64,000 nucleotides of DNA from Lysobacter capsici (GTDB lineage Bacteria; Pseudomonadota; Gammaproteobacteria; Xanthomonadales; Xanthomonadaceae), in contig NZ_CP094357.1 in the NCBI RefSeq assembly GCF_014779555.2, forward strand, positions 2,852,001 to 2,916,000, given 5' to 3'. Under the pieces are notes generated by a model. That model saw only the letters and a program-made list of their open reading frames with translations. It ran no database searches and was not told the origin of the DNA. Positions 1-8,793 of the stretch are shown here, piece after piece. Positions within the stretch are counted from its first letter, which is position 1, and each line of letters starts with the position of its first letter. The position numbers and the translations under genes were made by a program.

Positions 1-878
1 CGGCCAGCACCGGCGTGCAGGCGCAGTCCGGCCCGACCGCCTCGCCGGTGCGCAACGCCTCGCAGGGCAGCGCGCTGACCCAGAGTGCGCGGCAGATGGT
101 GCCGTTGTCGGCGATCGCGAAATTTTCCGATGCCGCCGCGGCGACCTCGATCAACCATCAGGACGCGCAGCTGGCGACGACTATTTCGTTCAACCTCGCG
201 CCGGGCCGTTCGCTCAGCGACGCGCAGGACGCGATCGCCCGCGCACAGGCGCAGATCGGCATGCCGGCCAATGTCCACGGCAGTTTCCAGGGCACCGCCA
301 AGGCCTTCCAGGACACCACCAAGAGCCAGCCGATCCTGATCCTGGCGGCGATCGTGGCGATCTATATCGTGCTCGGCATCCTTTACGAAAGCATGATCCA
401 TCCGATCACCGTGCTATCGACCCTGCCGTCGGCCGGGATCGGCGCGGTGCTGGCGTTGATGCTGCTGCGCATGGAGTTCTCGGTGATCGCCTTGATCGGG
501 CTGGTGCTGCTGATCGGCATCGTCAAGAAGAACGCGATCCTGATCATCGACTTCGCGTTGGAGAGCGAGCGGGCGCGCGGATTGTCGGCGCGCGATGCGA
601 TCTATGAGGCGTCGATGTTGCGGTTCAGGCCCATCCTGATGACCACGCTCGCCGCCGCCTTGGGCGCGCTGCCGCTTGCGATTGGCTTCGGCGAAGGCGC
701 CGAGCTGCGTCAGCCCCTGGGCGTGGCGATCATCGGCGGCTTGATGGCCAGCCAGGTGCTGACCTTGCTGACCACGCCGGTGGTCTATTACTACCTCGAC
801 CGGTTGCGCCGGCCCGGTCGCAACGAAGCTTCGCTGTCGCGCCTGGGCGACGACGGCCTGCACGCGCAAGGCGCTTAG
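1..878 (+). CDS. mdtC: RND multidrug efflux pump inner-membrane subunit, MdtC-like (3' part)
   Basis: The reading frame is open from the window edge (first full codon at 3), so only the last ~290 residues of a ~1,030-residue protein are present. What is seen is the end of the second periplasmic domain followed by the C-terminal membrane helices. The stretch [19 protein letters not shown], then [16 protein letters not shown] and [20 protein letters not shown], is the signature of HAE1/RND proton-drug antiporters and resembles MdtC/MuxC more than AcrB. RND trimers export drugs from the periplasm and inner leaflet using the proton gradient. The downstream NodT-type outer-membrane gene starts 8 bases later, so they form one operon and one tripartite pump; the adaptor and any MdtB partner would lie upstream. 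Family is certain; the exact subfamily is less so. Confidence 0.93.
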   Translation, partial: ASTGVQAQSGPTASPVRNASQGSALTQSARQMVPLSAIAKFSDAAAATSINHQDAQLATTISFNLAPGRSLSDAQDAIARAQAQIGMPANVHGSFQGTAKAFQDTTKSQPILILAAIVAIYIVLGILYESMIHPITVLSTLPSAGIGAVLALMLLRMEFSVIALIGLVLLIGIVKKNAILIIDFALESERARGLSARDAIYEASMLRFRPILMTTLAAALGALPLAIGFGEGAELRQPLGVAIIGGLMASQVLTLLTTPVVYYYLDRLRRPGRNEASLSRLGDDGLHAQGA

Positions 879-886
879 GAGATCGG

Positions 887-2311
887 ATGCGCGCTCATGG
901 GGTGCTTATCGCGTTGGTGGTTACGGTGGTGAGCGGTTGCGCCGCCGGACCGGACTATGTGCGACCAAGTCTGGCCGTGCCGGCCGAGTACAAGGAAGCG
1001 CGAGGCGAACCGGCCAAGGACTGGAACCCCGCGGCGCCGGCCGACGCGAGCGATCGCGGTGCGTGGTGGTCGGTGTTCCACGATCCGGCGCTGGACGGAT
1101 TGATGGCGCAGGTCGAGGTGTCGAACCAGAATCTCGCCGCGGCCGAAGCCGCGTATCGGCAGGCGAGGGCATTGGTGCGCGAGCAGCGCGCGGCCTTGTT
1201 TCCGAGCGTGAGCCTGGACGGTTCGGGGACTCGCGCGCGCAGCCCCGGCAGCAGCGGTTCCAGCGTCGGCCAGACCTATCGCTACGACATCGGGGCGAGT
1301 TGGGAGCCCGATGTATGGGGCCGCATCCGGCGCGGTGTCGAAGGTGCGCGCGCGCAGGCCGATGCCAGCGCGGCGGATCTGGCCTCGGCGCGATTGGCCG
1401 CGCAAGGCGAACTGGCGGCGAACTATTTCCAGTTGCGCGAAACCGATATCGAAACCGGGCTGTTGCAGTCGACGGTCGCGGCTTATCAGCGCGCCTTGAC
1501 CATCACCGGCAATCGCTATGCCGCCGCGATCGCGGCCAAGAGCGACGTGTTGCAGGCGCAGACCCAGTTGGCCAATGCCCAGGCCAGCCTGACGAACCTG
1601 ACCCAGCAACGCGCGCAGCTCGAACATGCGATCGCGGTGCTGGTCGGAAAAACGCCGGCCGATTTCGCCCTCGCGCCCGATCCGACCTGGCGCGCGCAGG
1701 TGCCCGAGTTGCCGGCGGGCGTGGCGTCCGAATTGTTGCAGCGTCGTCCCGATATCGCCGCGGCCGAACGCCGAGTGGCCGCGGCCAATGCCGAAGTCGG
1801 CGCCGCCCAGGCCGCGTTCTTCCCGAGCTTCACCCTGAGCGCTTCGCGCGGCGGCGGCGCCTCGCAGCTCGGACGTTTGTTCGATGCGCCATCGAGCCTG
1901 TGGTCGCTCGGCGTGGCCCTGGCCCAGACCTTGTTCGACGCGGGCGCGCGCCGCGCCACCCGCGACGCGGCGCGCGCCGCATACGACCAGACCGTGGCCC
2001 AGTACCGGCAGACCGCATTGACCGCGTTCCAGGACGTCGAGGACCAATTGGTCGCCACCCGCGTGCTGGTCGAACGCACCGGCTTCTACACACAGGCCTC
2101 GCAATCGGCCGACGAAGCCGAGCGCATCGCCTTGAACCGCTACAAGAGCGGCCTGGTCGCCTACACCGACGTGGTGGTCGCGCAGACCGCCGCGTTGTCG
2201 GCGCGGCAATCGCTGGCCCAGGCGACCCGCGATCGCCAGACCACCGCGGTCGCGTTGATCCAGGCGCTGGGTGGCGGTTGGCAGGCGGGGCAGGGCGAAG
2301 CCAATCCCTGA
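887..2311 (+). CDS. NodT-family outer-membrane efflux lipoprotein
   Basis: 474 residues. A lipoprotein signal runs to Cys18 (VVSGC), followed by GPDYVRP, typical of the NodT/OprM outer-membrane factor family. Two OEP-type helical hairpin repeats follow, with the characteristic VGxTYRYDIGASWEPDVWG stretch near residue 130 and LLQRRPDIAAAERRVAAANAEVG near 280. The protein would trimerise as a TolC-like channel through the outer membrane and complete the RND pump encoded just upstream. A ribosome site (AGGAG) overlaps the stop codon of the pump gene, so the two are translated from one transcript. Length is normal for the family. The substrate cannot be read from sequence. Confidence 0.93.
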   Translation: MRAHGVLIALVVTVVSGCAAGPDYVRPSLAVPAEYKEARGEPAKDWNPAAPADASDRGAWWSVFHDPALDGLMAQVEVSNQNLAAAEAAYRQARALVREQRAALFPSVSLDGSGTRARSPGSSGSSVGQTYRYDIGASWEPDVWGRIRRGVEGARAQADASAADLASARLAAQGELAANYFQLRETDIETGLLQSTVAAYQRALTITGNRYAAAIAAKSDVLQAQTQLANAQASLTNLTQQRAQLEHAIAVLVGKTPADFALAPDPTWRAQVPELPAGVASELLQRRPDIAAAERRVAAANAEVGAAQAAFFPSFTLSASRGGGASQLGRLFDAPSSLWSLGVALAQTLFDAGARRATRDAARAAYDQTVAQYRQTALTAFQDVEDQLVATRVLVERTGFYTQASQSADEAERIALNRYKSGLVAYTDVVVAQTAALSARQSLAQATRDRQTTAVALIQALGGGWQAGQGEANP

Positions 2312-2532
2312 GCATAGGCGAGCCATCCCGCAGTCGGTAACCGGCCCGCTCCGGCTTGCGAGACGGGTGGACGCTGCATGCGAGCGGTCTTCATCGCCAA
2401 CGCGTACCCGCAGGGCGTATCGCGATCCGCGCGCCGTGGATTAGCGTGATGCTGATCCATCTCGATGGAGTCGGTATGCGGCGTCAGGCGTTCGGAGCCA
2501 CATTGCCGCGCTGAACCCGCGGTCGAGATCGA

Positions 2533-2841
2533 TTACCTGGGCATCTCGGCTTTGTCTCGAGGCGCAACCGCCGCCTCGTCGACAGGACATATCGTCCTCA
2601 ACGGCAGGCCGTCCTTGAGACTGAAATATTCCTTGCAGCGCAAATCGCCGTATTCGGTCCGGCGCATGCCGATGTCGCTTGCGGCGATCAGTTCGGAAGC
2701 CGAAGTGACGCCGTCGAGATTCCAGTCCATCTCCGACCAGGCATAGCCATGTCGAAGGCCGGTGGAGATACGAATCAGGCCGTACCCGACCAACACCATC
2801 GACACGATCAGCGCTAAAAGCCGCAATCCCTTGAGGCTCAT
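2533..2841 (-). CDS. Small membrane-anchored EF-hand-like protein
   Basis: 102 residues. An N-terminal hydrophobic segment (about residues 8-26, LALIVSMVLVGYGLIRIS) serves as signal anchor or single membrane helix. It is followed by DWNLDGVTSASE, which fits the canonical 12-residue EF-hand loop with acidic or polar residues at positions 1, 3, 5, 9 and 12 and the obligatory Gly at 6. A lone Cys (RCKEYF) and a second Cys near the end (RTICPVD) could form a disulfide if the domain is periplasmic. No adjacent partner is evident: it lies between the efflux operon and a divergently read M23 peptidase. Calcium binding is inferred from the loop only. Confidence 0.72.
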   Translation of the reverse strand: MSLKGLRLLALIVSMVLVGYGLIRISTGLRHGYAWSEMDWNLDGVTSASELIAASDIGMRRTEYGDLRCKEYFSLKDGLPLRTICPVDEAAVAPRDKAEMPR

Positions 2842-3059
2842 GGATTTTGTACGTCCTGTACGGATGGGATGACGGCGTCGATCTTAACAGTCAGCCGATG
2901 GCGCCTTTGCCTGGCGGGAACCGGCTGAACACATACTCCGTGGCGGCCAAGGGCGGGCGATCGAGATGACAAATGGCATGGGACGGCGTCGCGCGCCTCA
3001 CTGAAGCTGCCTCGCACGGTCTAGTCCCTCTCTCTGGTTTCACAATCAGGATCATCCGC

Positions 3060-4220
3060 ATGCTGCGTGCGCTAACGCTGGCCGTCTGGCTGTACTTGTC
3101 GGCGACCGGCATGCCGGCGCACGCGACCGCGCCGGTCGACAGCTTCGACATGAGCGTGCCGCGGGCACCGGTGCCGGTGCGGGTCGAAGGCCGGCAGCGA
3201 TTGGTCTACGAAGTGCATCTGAGCAACTTCGGCCAGACCGAATGGAGCCTGTCGGAGTTGCAGGCGATCGACGCGGACACCCAGGCGAGCGTAGCGGCCT
3301 GGAGCGGCGCCGAGCTGGCCGCGCGCACCCAGGTGATCGGCCGCGCCGCCGCGCCGGCCGCTTCGGTCAAACCCGGCGAACGCGCGGTGGTGTACCTGGA
3401 ATTCGAAACCACGCAACCATTGCCGAAGCGGTTGCGGCATCGGCTCAGCTTCGCCGCCGCCGACGGCGCGGAAAGCAAGGATGCGGCGACCGCATCGGCG
3501 CCGCGGACGGTGATCGGCGCCGAACTCGAAGTCGGCACCGCCGCGTCGTTGCAACTGGCGCCGCCGCTGCGCGGCGGGCCGTGGGTTGCGATCTACGCGC
3601 CGCAATGGCCGCGCGGTCATCGCCGGGTGTTCTACACCTTGAACGGTCGCGCGCGCTTGCCGGGCCGGCATGCGATCGACTGGGTGCGGGTCGATGCGGA
3701 CGGACGGATCGCCAAGGGCGATGCCGATATCGCCGCCAACAGCCTGGGCTACGGCGCCGAGGTGCTGGCCGTGGCCGATGCGCGGGTCGCGGCGGTGCGC
3801 GACGGTCAGCCCGAGAGCGTCAAGATCTCGGATAATCCGCGCCACGATTTCGATCGGGCCGCCGGCAACTACGTCGTGCTGGCCTTGGCCGACGGTCGCT
3901 ATGCTACTTACGAGCATCTGCGTCCGGGCAGCATCAAGCTGCGCGAGGGCGATGCGGTGCGGGTCGGACAGGTCATCGGCGCACTGGGTTTCACCGGCGA
4001 TTCGACCGGGCCGCATCTGCATTTCCATCTTGCCGACGGGCGCGTGCCGTTGGCGTCGGAGGGCGTGCCGTATGGCTTCGCCGGGTTTCGATTGCTTGGG
4101 CATTACCCGCGGGTCGATCAGCTGGGGTCGAAGCCGTGGCAGGCGTTGAGCGGGGAGGTTGCGGCCGAGCGGGTCGATGAACTGCCTGGGTCCAACAGCG
4201 TGGTGGAGTTTCCGCGCTGA
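3060..4220 (+). CDS. M23 (LytM-type) metallopeptidase, secreted
   Basis: 386 residues. I chose the ATG at 3060 because it gives a clean signal peptide (MLRALTLAVWLYLSATG..AHA) and has AGGA eight bases upstream; an in-frame start at 2973 would bury that signal. The N-terminal ~180 residues look like a beta-rich domain. The C-terminal part is LytM-like: RHAIDW (His204, Asp207) then GDSTGPHLHFHL with the HxH metal motif (His319, His321). Such enzymes cut peptide cross-links in peptidoglycan or act as zinc endopeptidases in the periplasm or medium. Lysobacters secrete many bacteriolytic enzymes, so a role in lysis of other bacteria or in wall turnover is possible. It appears monocistronic. Confidence 0.88.
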   Translation: MLRALTLAVWLYLSATGMPAHATAPVDSFDMSVPRAPVPVRVEGRQRLVYEVHLSNFGQTEWSLSELQAIDADTQASVAAWSGAELAARTQVIGRAAAPAASVKPGERAVVYLEFETTQPLPKRLRHRLSFAAADGAESKDAATASAPRTVIGAELEVGTAASLQLAPPLRGGPWVAIYAPQWPRGHRRVFYTLNGRARLPGRHAIDWVRVDADGRIAKGDADIAANSLGYGAEVLAVADARVAAVRDGQPESVKISDNPRHDFDRAAGNYVVLALADGRYATYEHLRPGSIKLREGDAVRVGQVIGALGFTGDSTGPHLHFHLADGRVPLASEGVPYGFAGFRLLGHYPRVDQLGSKPWQALSGEVAAERVDELPGSNSVVEFPR

Positions 4221-4245
4221 TCGCGAAGGGGGTGTCGCAACTCAG

Positions 4246-4306
4246 GCCCTCACCCCAATCCCTCTCAGCTCTGCTGAGAAGGTGGCCCGCAGGACCGGAT
4301 GAGGGC
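4246..4306. repeat. Intergenic inverted repeat between convergent genes (terminator-like)
   Basis: A 61-base element is bounded by a 7-base inverted repeat (GCCCTCA at 4246-4252, TGAGGGC at 4300-4306). Inside it is a perfect hairpin, CTCAGC-TCT-GCTGAG (4264-4278). The CCCTCACCCCAA motif is commonly scattered between genes in Xanthomonadaceae. It sits between the convergent M23 and ZntB genes and may end transcription from both sides. Confidence 0.6.
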
Positions 4307-4326
4307 ACGCGCGCCCGACCCGACCC

Positions 4327-5343
4327 TCAATCCCGCCGCCGCCCAAACGCTGCATACGCCAGCACCGCGGTCAGCACGAACAGCCCGACCACCACGCTCC
4401 AGAACCCATGCGGGTTGTCCGACAGCGGCACGCCGCCGACGTTCATGCCGAACAGGCCGGCGATCAGGTTGATCGGCAGCGCCAGCACGGTGACCACGGT
4501 CAGCACGAACAAGGTGCGGCCGGTCTGTTCGTTGACCAATGCGGCCAGTTCTTCCTGGATCAGCTTGACCCGCTCGACCAGCGCGGCCGAATCGCCGATC
4601 GCGGTGGAGAATTCCTCGGCCGCCTGTTGCAGGTCCTGGATGTCGTCGCGATCGATCCAGTCCGGCGGCCGATTGAGCAGGCGGAACAGCGCGGTCGGTT
4701 CCGGCGCCAGCAGCCGTTGCAGGCGCACCAGCGAACGGCGCAGCGCGCCCAGTTGCTTGCGATCGTCGGCGATGCGGTTGGCCAGCAGCCGGTCCTCGAT
4801 GCGATCGACCTGGACGGTGGACTTGCGCAGGATATCGCCGAGCACGCTGGCCTGATCGCGCAGCAGGTGGGCCAGCAATTCGACCGGCGAACGGAAGATC
4901 TGGCCGCTGCGGACCGCCGCGCGCAATTGATCGACCGAGCGCAACGGCCGCAGGCGCGCGCTCACCAGCAGGCGCGGGCCGATGCACAGGCTGGTGGTGC
5001 CGACTTCCGATGCGTCGAAGCTGGAATCGAACAGCACGTCGTGGATGACCGCGATCAAAGCGCCGTCGTCGAGCTCCAGCCGGGTCGAACCGACCTCGCT
5101 GCGCAGGCTGTCGAAGAACGCGTCGGGCAGGTCGAGCGCGCGGTGCAGGTAGCGTTCGGCGCCGACGTTCGACAACGAGAAGTGCAGCCACAGGAAACCC
5201 GGGTTCGCGCCGTCCCGCGGCTGGGCCAGGAACGCCGCCACCGCGTCGGTGCTGATCGGTTGCGCCGGCTCGCCGGGCACGAAGCGATAGCCCCAGATCA
5301 GGCCGTCTTCGTTGGAGCCGTAACTGGCGTCGGTGATGCGCAT
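4327..5343 (-). CDS. zntB: ZntB/CorA-family divalent cation transporter
   Basis: 338 residues, typical CorA/ZntB length. The N-terminal ~270 residues form the cytoplasmic funnel domain with a long helix. Two C-terminal membrane helices follow (about 280-298 and 312-333), and between them is the diagnostic GMN motif at residues 299-301 in LIAGLFGMNVGGVPL, the ZntB-type version of the loop. CorA-type pentamers move Mg2+, while ZntB members carry Zn2+ with proton coupling; the ion cannot be decided from sequence alone. Reads convergently toward the M23 gene with a repeat between. No regulator or operon partner is visible. Confidence 0.9.
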   Translation of the reverse strand: MRITDASYGSNEDGLIWGYRFVPGEPAQPISTDAVAAFLAQPRDGANPGFLWLHFSLSNVGAERYLHRALDLPDAFFDSLRSEVGSTRLELDDGALIAVIHDVLFDSSFDASEVGTTSLCIGPRLLVSARLRPLRSVDQLRAAVRSGQIFRSPVELLAHLLRDQASVLGDILRKSTVQVDRIEDRLLANRIADDRKQLGALRRSLVRLQRLLAPEPTALFRLLNRPPDWIDRDDIQDLQQAAEEFSTAIGDSAALVERVKLIQEELAALVNEQTGRTLFVLTVVTVLALPINLIAGLFGMNVGGVPLSDNPHGFWSVVVGLFVLTAVLAYAAFGRRRD

Positions 5344-5439
5344 GCGGGGGTTGCACCGTCAAGGCGGGATTGCAGCGCATACGCTAGCTCAAAGGGCTTG
5401 CAAGTCCCATCGCGGCGTAGATCCGCGGCGCGGCGTGGC

Positions 5440-6612
5440 TCAGGCCGGATGCCGACGGCGGGTGATCGCCAGCGCCAGCAGCCCGGCGACCATGCCCCAG
5501 AACACCGAGCCGATCTGGAACGCGCTCACGCCCGAGGCGGTGACCAGGAAGGTGATCAGCGCCGGCTCGCGTTCCTGCGGGTCGTGCACGGCGGCGGCCA
5601 GGCCGTTGCCGATGGTGGTGAGCAGGGCGATGCCGGCGATCGCCAGCACCAGTTCCTTCGGAAACGCGGCGAACAGCGCGGCGACGGTGGCGCCGAACAG
5701 GCCGGTCAACAGGTAGAACACGCCCGCCGCGACCGCGGCCACGTAACGCCGCCGGCTGTCCTCGTGGGCGTCGCTGCCCATGCAGATCGCCGCGGTGATC
5801 GCCGCCAGGTTCAACGCGAACGCGCCGAACGGCGCCAGCACCAGGGTGACCAGCCCGGTCCAGCCGATCAGCGGCGACACCGGAGTTTCCTGGTAGCCGT
5901 GCGCGCGCAGGATCGCGATGCCGGGAATGTTCTGCGAGGCCATGGTGACCACGAACAGCGGGATCGCCACCCCGATCACCGCCGCCAACGAGAATTTCGG
6001 GGTGATCCAGATCGGTTGTGCCAGGGTCAGCCGCACATCGTCCAGATGCAGTTGGCCCTGGACCGCGGCGATGGCCACGCCGATCGCCAGGGTGATGACC
6101 ACCGCGTAGCGCGGACTCCAGCGCCGCGCCAGCAGCCAGCCGAGGAACATCGCGAACACCAGCGCGAACTGCGCCTGCATCGAGGTGAACACGTTCAAGC
6201 CGAAGCGCAGCAGCACCCCGGCGAGCATGCCCGAGGCCAGGCTGGTCGGCAGCCGGCTCAGCGCGCGTTCGAGCCAGCCGCTGAAGCCCAGCGCGGTGGT
6301 CAGCACCGCGCTGACCACGAACGCGCCGACGATCTCCGCCAGCGGCAGCCCGGCCGCGCCGGTGATCAGCATCGCCGCGCCCGGCGTCGACCAGGCGGTG
6401 ACCACCGGCACCCGGTAGCGCAGCGACAAGCCGATGCAGGTCGCGCCCATGCCGAGCCCCAGCGCCCACATCCACGAGGCGATTTCCGCATCGCTGGCGC
6501 CCGAGGCCTGCGCGGCGCTGAACACGATCGCCGCCGAACTGGTGAACCCTACCAGCACCGCGACGAAGCCGGCGATGACGGCGGACAGGGACAGATCGCG
6601 CAGCAGACGCAT
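5440..6612 (-). CDS. benE: BenE-family benzoate/H+ symporter-like transporter
   Basis: About 390 residues with about eleven to twelve hydrophobic helices. MRLLRDLSLSAVIAGFVAVL followed by GFTSSAAIVFSAAQASGAS and TAWSTPGAAMLITGAAGLPL is the BenE signature. BenE members import aromatic acids with protons, although many chromosomal members outside benzoate operons have unknown substrates, and no aromatic degradation genes are seen here. The start at 6612 matches the family N-terminus; an upstream ATG pair at 6645 is also in frame, and neither has a strong ribosome site. It is separated from the upstream ydcF-like gene by ~170 bases and is probably transcribed alone. Confidence 0.87.
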   Translation of the reverse strand: MRLLRDLSLSAVIAGFVAVLVGFTSSAAIVFSAAQASGASDAEIASWMWALGLGMGATCIGLSLRYRVPVVTAWSTPGAAMLITGAAGLPLAEIVGAFVVSAVLTTALGFSGWLERALSRLPTSLASGMLAGVLLRFGLNVFTSMQAQFALVFAMFLGWLLARRWSPRYAVVITLAIGVAIAAVQGQLHLDDVRLTLAQPIWITPKFSLAAVIGVAIPLFVVTMASQNIPGIAILRAHGYQETPVSPLIGWTGLVTLVLAPFGAFALNLAAITAAICMGSDAHEDSRRRYVAAVAAGVFYLLTGLFGATVAALFAAFPKELVLAIAGIALLTTIGNGLAAAVHDPQEREPALITFLVTASGVSAFQIGSVFWGMVAGLLALAITRRRHPA

Positions 6613-6783
6613 GGTCGAAAGGCGGTGAGGGCGGAGCGCCATCATGCAGCAAACCCGCGCGGACCGGCTTGTACGTGGTTGCGCTTTGGTGGCTACGACG
6701 CGGATTCGGAACCCTCGCGATCGCGCAGCCGATCGCCCGATCCCGATGCCGTCTGGCATCCCGCTGTGAGGGACGCGGTTGAA

Positions 6784-7509
6784 TCAGATCGCCGACAGCA
6801 CGAACAACGCGTATTCCTTCAAGGTTTCGCCGCTGTGCCGTGCCGCCTGCAGCGAAGGCCGCCACGCGGGACCCGTGGCGATGCGCGGCTCCGGCGGTGC
6901 CATCGGCAGCACCTGCAGGCCCTCGCGTTCGAACCGCCGCGCCGCCCTCGGCAGATGCAGCGACGAGGTGATCAACACCACCCGTCGCCAACCGCGCTGG
7001 CGCGCGATCGCCGCGCTGTCGCGGGCGTTGTCGCGGGTGCTGGTGCTGCGGTCCTCCAGCACCATCGCCCGCTCGGGGACGCCGAGCTTGTGCAGCGCCG
7101 CGGCCATGATCCGCGCCTCGGCGACGCCGCGCGTGCGCGCCGCCGGTCCGCCGCTGAGCAGGATCGAAGTCGCGCGTTGTTCGCGCCACACCCGCGCCGC
7201 CAGCGCGACCCGGTTGCCGGCCAGGGCCGGCGCGTCCGCATCGCCCTGATCGTAATGACGGACCGGGCCGATCGCGCCGCCGAGCACGACGATCGCGTCG
7301 GCCCGCGGCGACCGCGGCAACGACGGACGCTGCCGGATCAGCGATTCGCGCAGCGCCTCGGACGCCAACGGCAGCGACCACAGCAGGCCCCAACCCAATC
7401 CGGTCGCGATCAGGCCCATGCCGATGCGTCGCCGCCATCGCCAGACCACCGCGCCGAGCGCCAGCACGCAAACCGCCGTATGCAGCGGATCGATCAGCCA
7501 GCTCAGCAT
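6784..7509 (-). CDS. YdcF/ElyC-family (DUF218) membrane protein
   Basis: 241 residues. Two N-terminal hydrophobic segments (about 5-22 and 30-50) precede a DUF218 Rossmann-like domain: ADAIVVLGGAIG, then GNRVALAARVWREQRATSILLSGG, then LEDRSTSTRDNARDSAAIARQRG and VLITSSLHLPRAARRFEREGL. ElyC in this family affects lipid carrier or envelope polysaccharide metabolism, and SanA/YdcF members are often linked to envelope integrity. It is the last gene of the exopolysaccharide locus, 24 bases after the GT4 gene, so a role in envelope glycan assembly is a reasonable inference. The reaction is unknown. Confidence 0.86.
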   Translation of the reverse strand: MLSWLIDPLHTAVCVLALGAVVWRWRRRIGMGLIATGLGWGLLWSLPLASEALRESLIRQRPSLPRSPRADAIVVLGGAIGPVRHYDQGDADAPALAGNRVALAARVWREQRATSILLSGGPAARTRGVAEARIMAAALHKLGVPERAMVLEDRSTSTRDNARDSAAIARQRGWRRVVLITSSLHLPRAARRFEREGLQVLPMAPPEPRIATGPAWRPSLQAARHSGETLKEYALFVLSAI

Positions 7510-7533
7510 GGCGGCAGGCGCGGCATCTCGCGC

Positions 7534-8787
7534 CTACTTGCCGACCCGCAACAGGTCCTGGGTGTCGTCGCCGATCAAACGCGCCAGCGCGTCGGTCATC
7601 AACCGCGCCTGACGATCGCGCGAATACGTCGGCGCGGCGGCGACGCTGGCCGCGCGCAGTCGCTGCATGCGCGCCGGGTCTTCGGCCAGGGCGACGATCG
7701 CCGCGGCCATCGCTTCGGCATTCTCGGCCGGCACGCATACCCCGCAGCCGGTGCTCTCGACGATCCGGGTCGCTTCGCCGCGCGGCAGCGACATCAGCGC
7801 GGGCACCCCCATGCCCATGCCTTCGAACAGCTTGGACGGGATCACCCCGGCGAACACCGGGTTGTCGCGCAGCGGAATCAACGAGACATCGCACAGCCCC
7901 CATAGCTTGGGCATCATTTCCTTGGGCTGGCGCGGAATCATACGCACGTTGGCCAGCCCGCGCTGCGCCACCAGTTGCTCGACCCGCGCGCGTTCGGCGC
8001 CGCTGCCGGCGAAGAAGAACGCGATGCGCGGGTCCTGCTGCAGCCGCTGCGCGGCATCGATCACGGTTTCCAGGCCATGCGCCATGCCGTGGGTGCCCAG
8101 GTAACCGACCACGAACCTTCCGTGCAGGTCGTAGCGCTCGCCCAGCTCCGGATCGCGCGCGCACGGCGCGTAGCGTTGCAGATCCACGCCGTTGAGCACG
8201 ACGTGGATCTTGTCGGCGTCGACGCCGCGTTCGATCAGTTCCTCGCGGAACGACTGGGTCACCGGCACGATCGCATCGGCGCTGCGGTACAGGAACATCT
8301 CCACGCGTTCGAGCACGCGGATCGCCAGGCTGCGTTTCATCGCCCCGACCGCGGTGATCGAGGCCGGCCACAGGTCGCGCAGTTCGAACACGAACGGCCG
8401 CCGCCGCAAGCGCGCCAGCGCCCAGCCGCCGAGCGCGCAGAAGAACTGCGGCGAGGTCGCCACGATCACGTCGTGGCGCGGTTCAAACAGGCCGGCCAGG
8501 ACCGAGGCGGCCATGAAACTGATGTAGTCCAGGCTGCGCTTGACGAAGCCCTCGTTGGCGGTGATGTAGGTCTTGACCCGCACCACGCGGATGCCGTCGA
8601 CGGTTTCCACGCTGCGCCAGGCGTTGCGATAGCCGTCGAACAGGCGGCCTTCGGGAAAATTCGGCGCGCAGGTGATCACCGTGACCTCGTGCCCGGCGCG
8701 CACCCAGCGCACCGCGTGCTCGTAGGTGCGGGTGGCCGGCGCGTTGCCTTCGGGCGGGAAGTTGTCGGAAAGAAACAGGATGCGCAT
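7534..8787 (-). CDS. GT4-family glycosyltransferase, WbuB-like
   Basis: 417 residues, GT-B fold. The N-terminus MRILFLSDNFPPEGNAPATR and the segment ITCAPNFPEGRLFDGYRN are characteristic of WbuB-like transferases of lipopolysaccharide and capsule loci. The C-terminal donor-binding half shows FVVGYLGTHGMAHGLETVID, and the phosphate-contact region PSKLFEGMGMGVPALMSLPRGEA with the family E-x7-E-like spacing. It transfers a nucleotide-activated sugar to a lipid-linked acceptor on the cytoplasmic face. It starts 6 bases from the heparinase II/III gene, as part of one minus-strand operon. WbuB itself is a FucNAc transferase, but the sugar used here is not determinable. Confidence 0.9.
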   Translation of the reverse strand: MRILFLSDNFPPEGNAPATRTYEHAVRWVRAGHEVTVITCAPNFPEGRLFDGYRNAWRSVETVDGIRVVRVKTYITANEGFVKRSLDYISFMAASVLAGLFEPRHDVIVATSPQFFCALGGWALARLRRRPFVFELRDLWPASITAVGAMKRSLAIRVLERVEMFLYRSADAIVPVTQSFREELIERGVDADKIHVVLNGVDLQRYAPCARDPELGERYDLHGRFVVGYLGTHGMAHGLETVIDAAQRLQQDPRIAFFFAGSGAERARVEQLVAQRGLANVRMIPRQPKEMMPKLWGLCDVSLIPLRDNPVFAGVIPSKLFEGMGMGVPALMSLPRGEATRIVESTGCGVCVPAENAEAMAAAIVALAEDPARMQRLRAASVAAAPTYSRDRQARLMTDALARLIGDDTQDLLRVGK

Positions 8788-8793
8788 GCGGGT

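Noticed and set aside
4408..7905. Very long plus-strand open frame (about 1,165 codons)
   Set aside because: It lies antisense to zntB, benE and ydcF, is rich in Arg/Gln/His/Ala and has no domain. Long antisense frames are a by-product of high GC.
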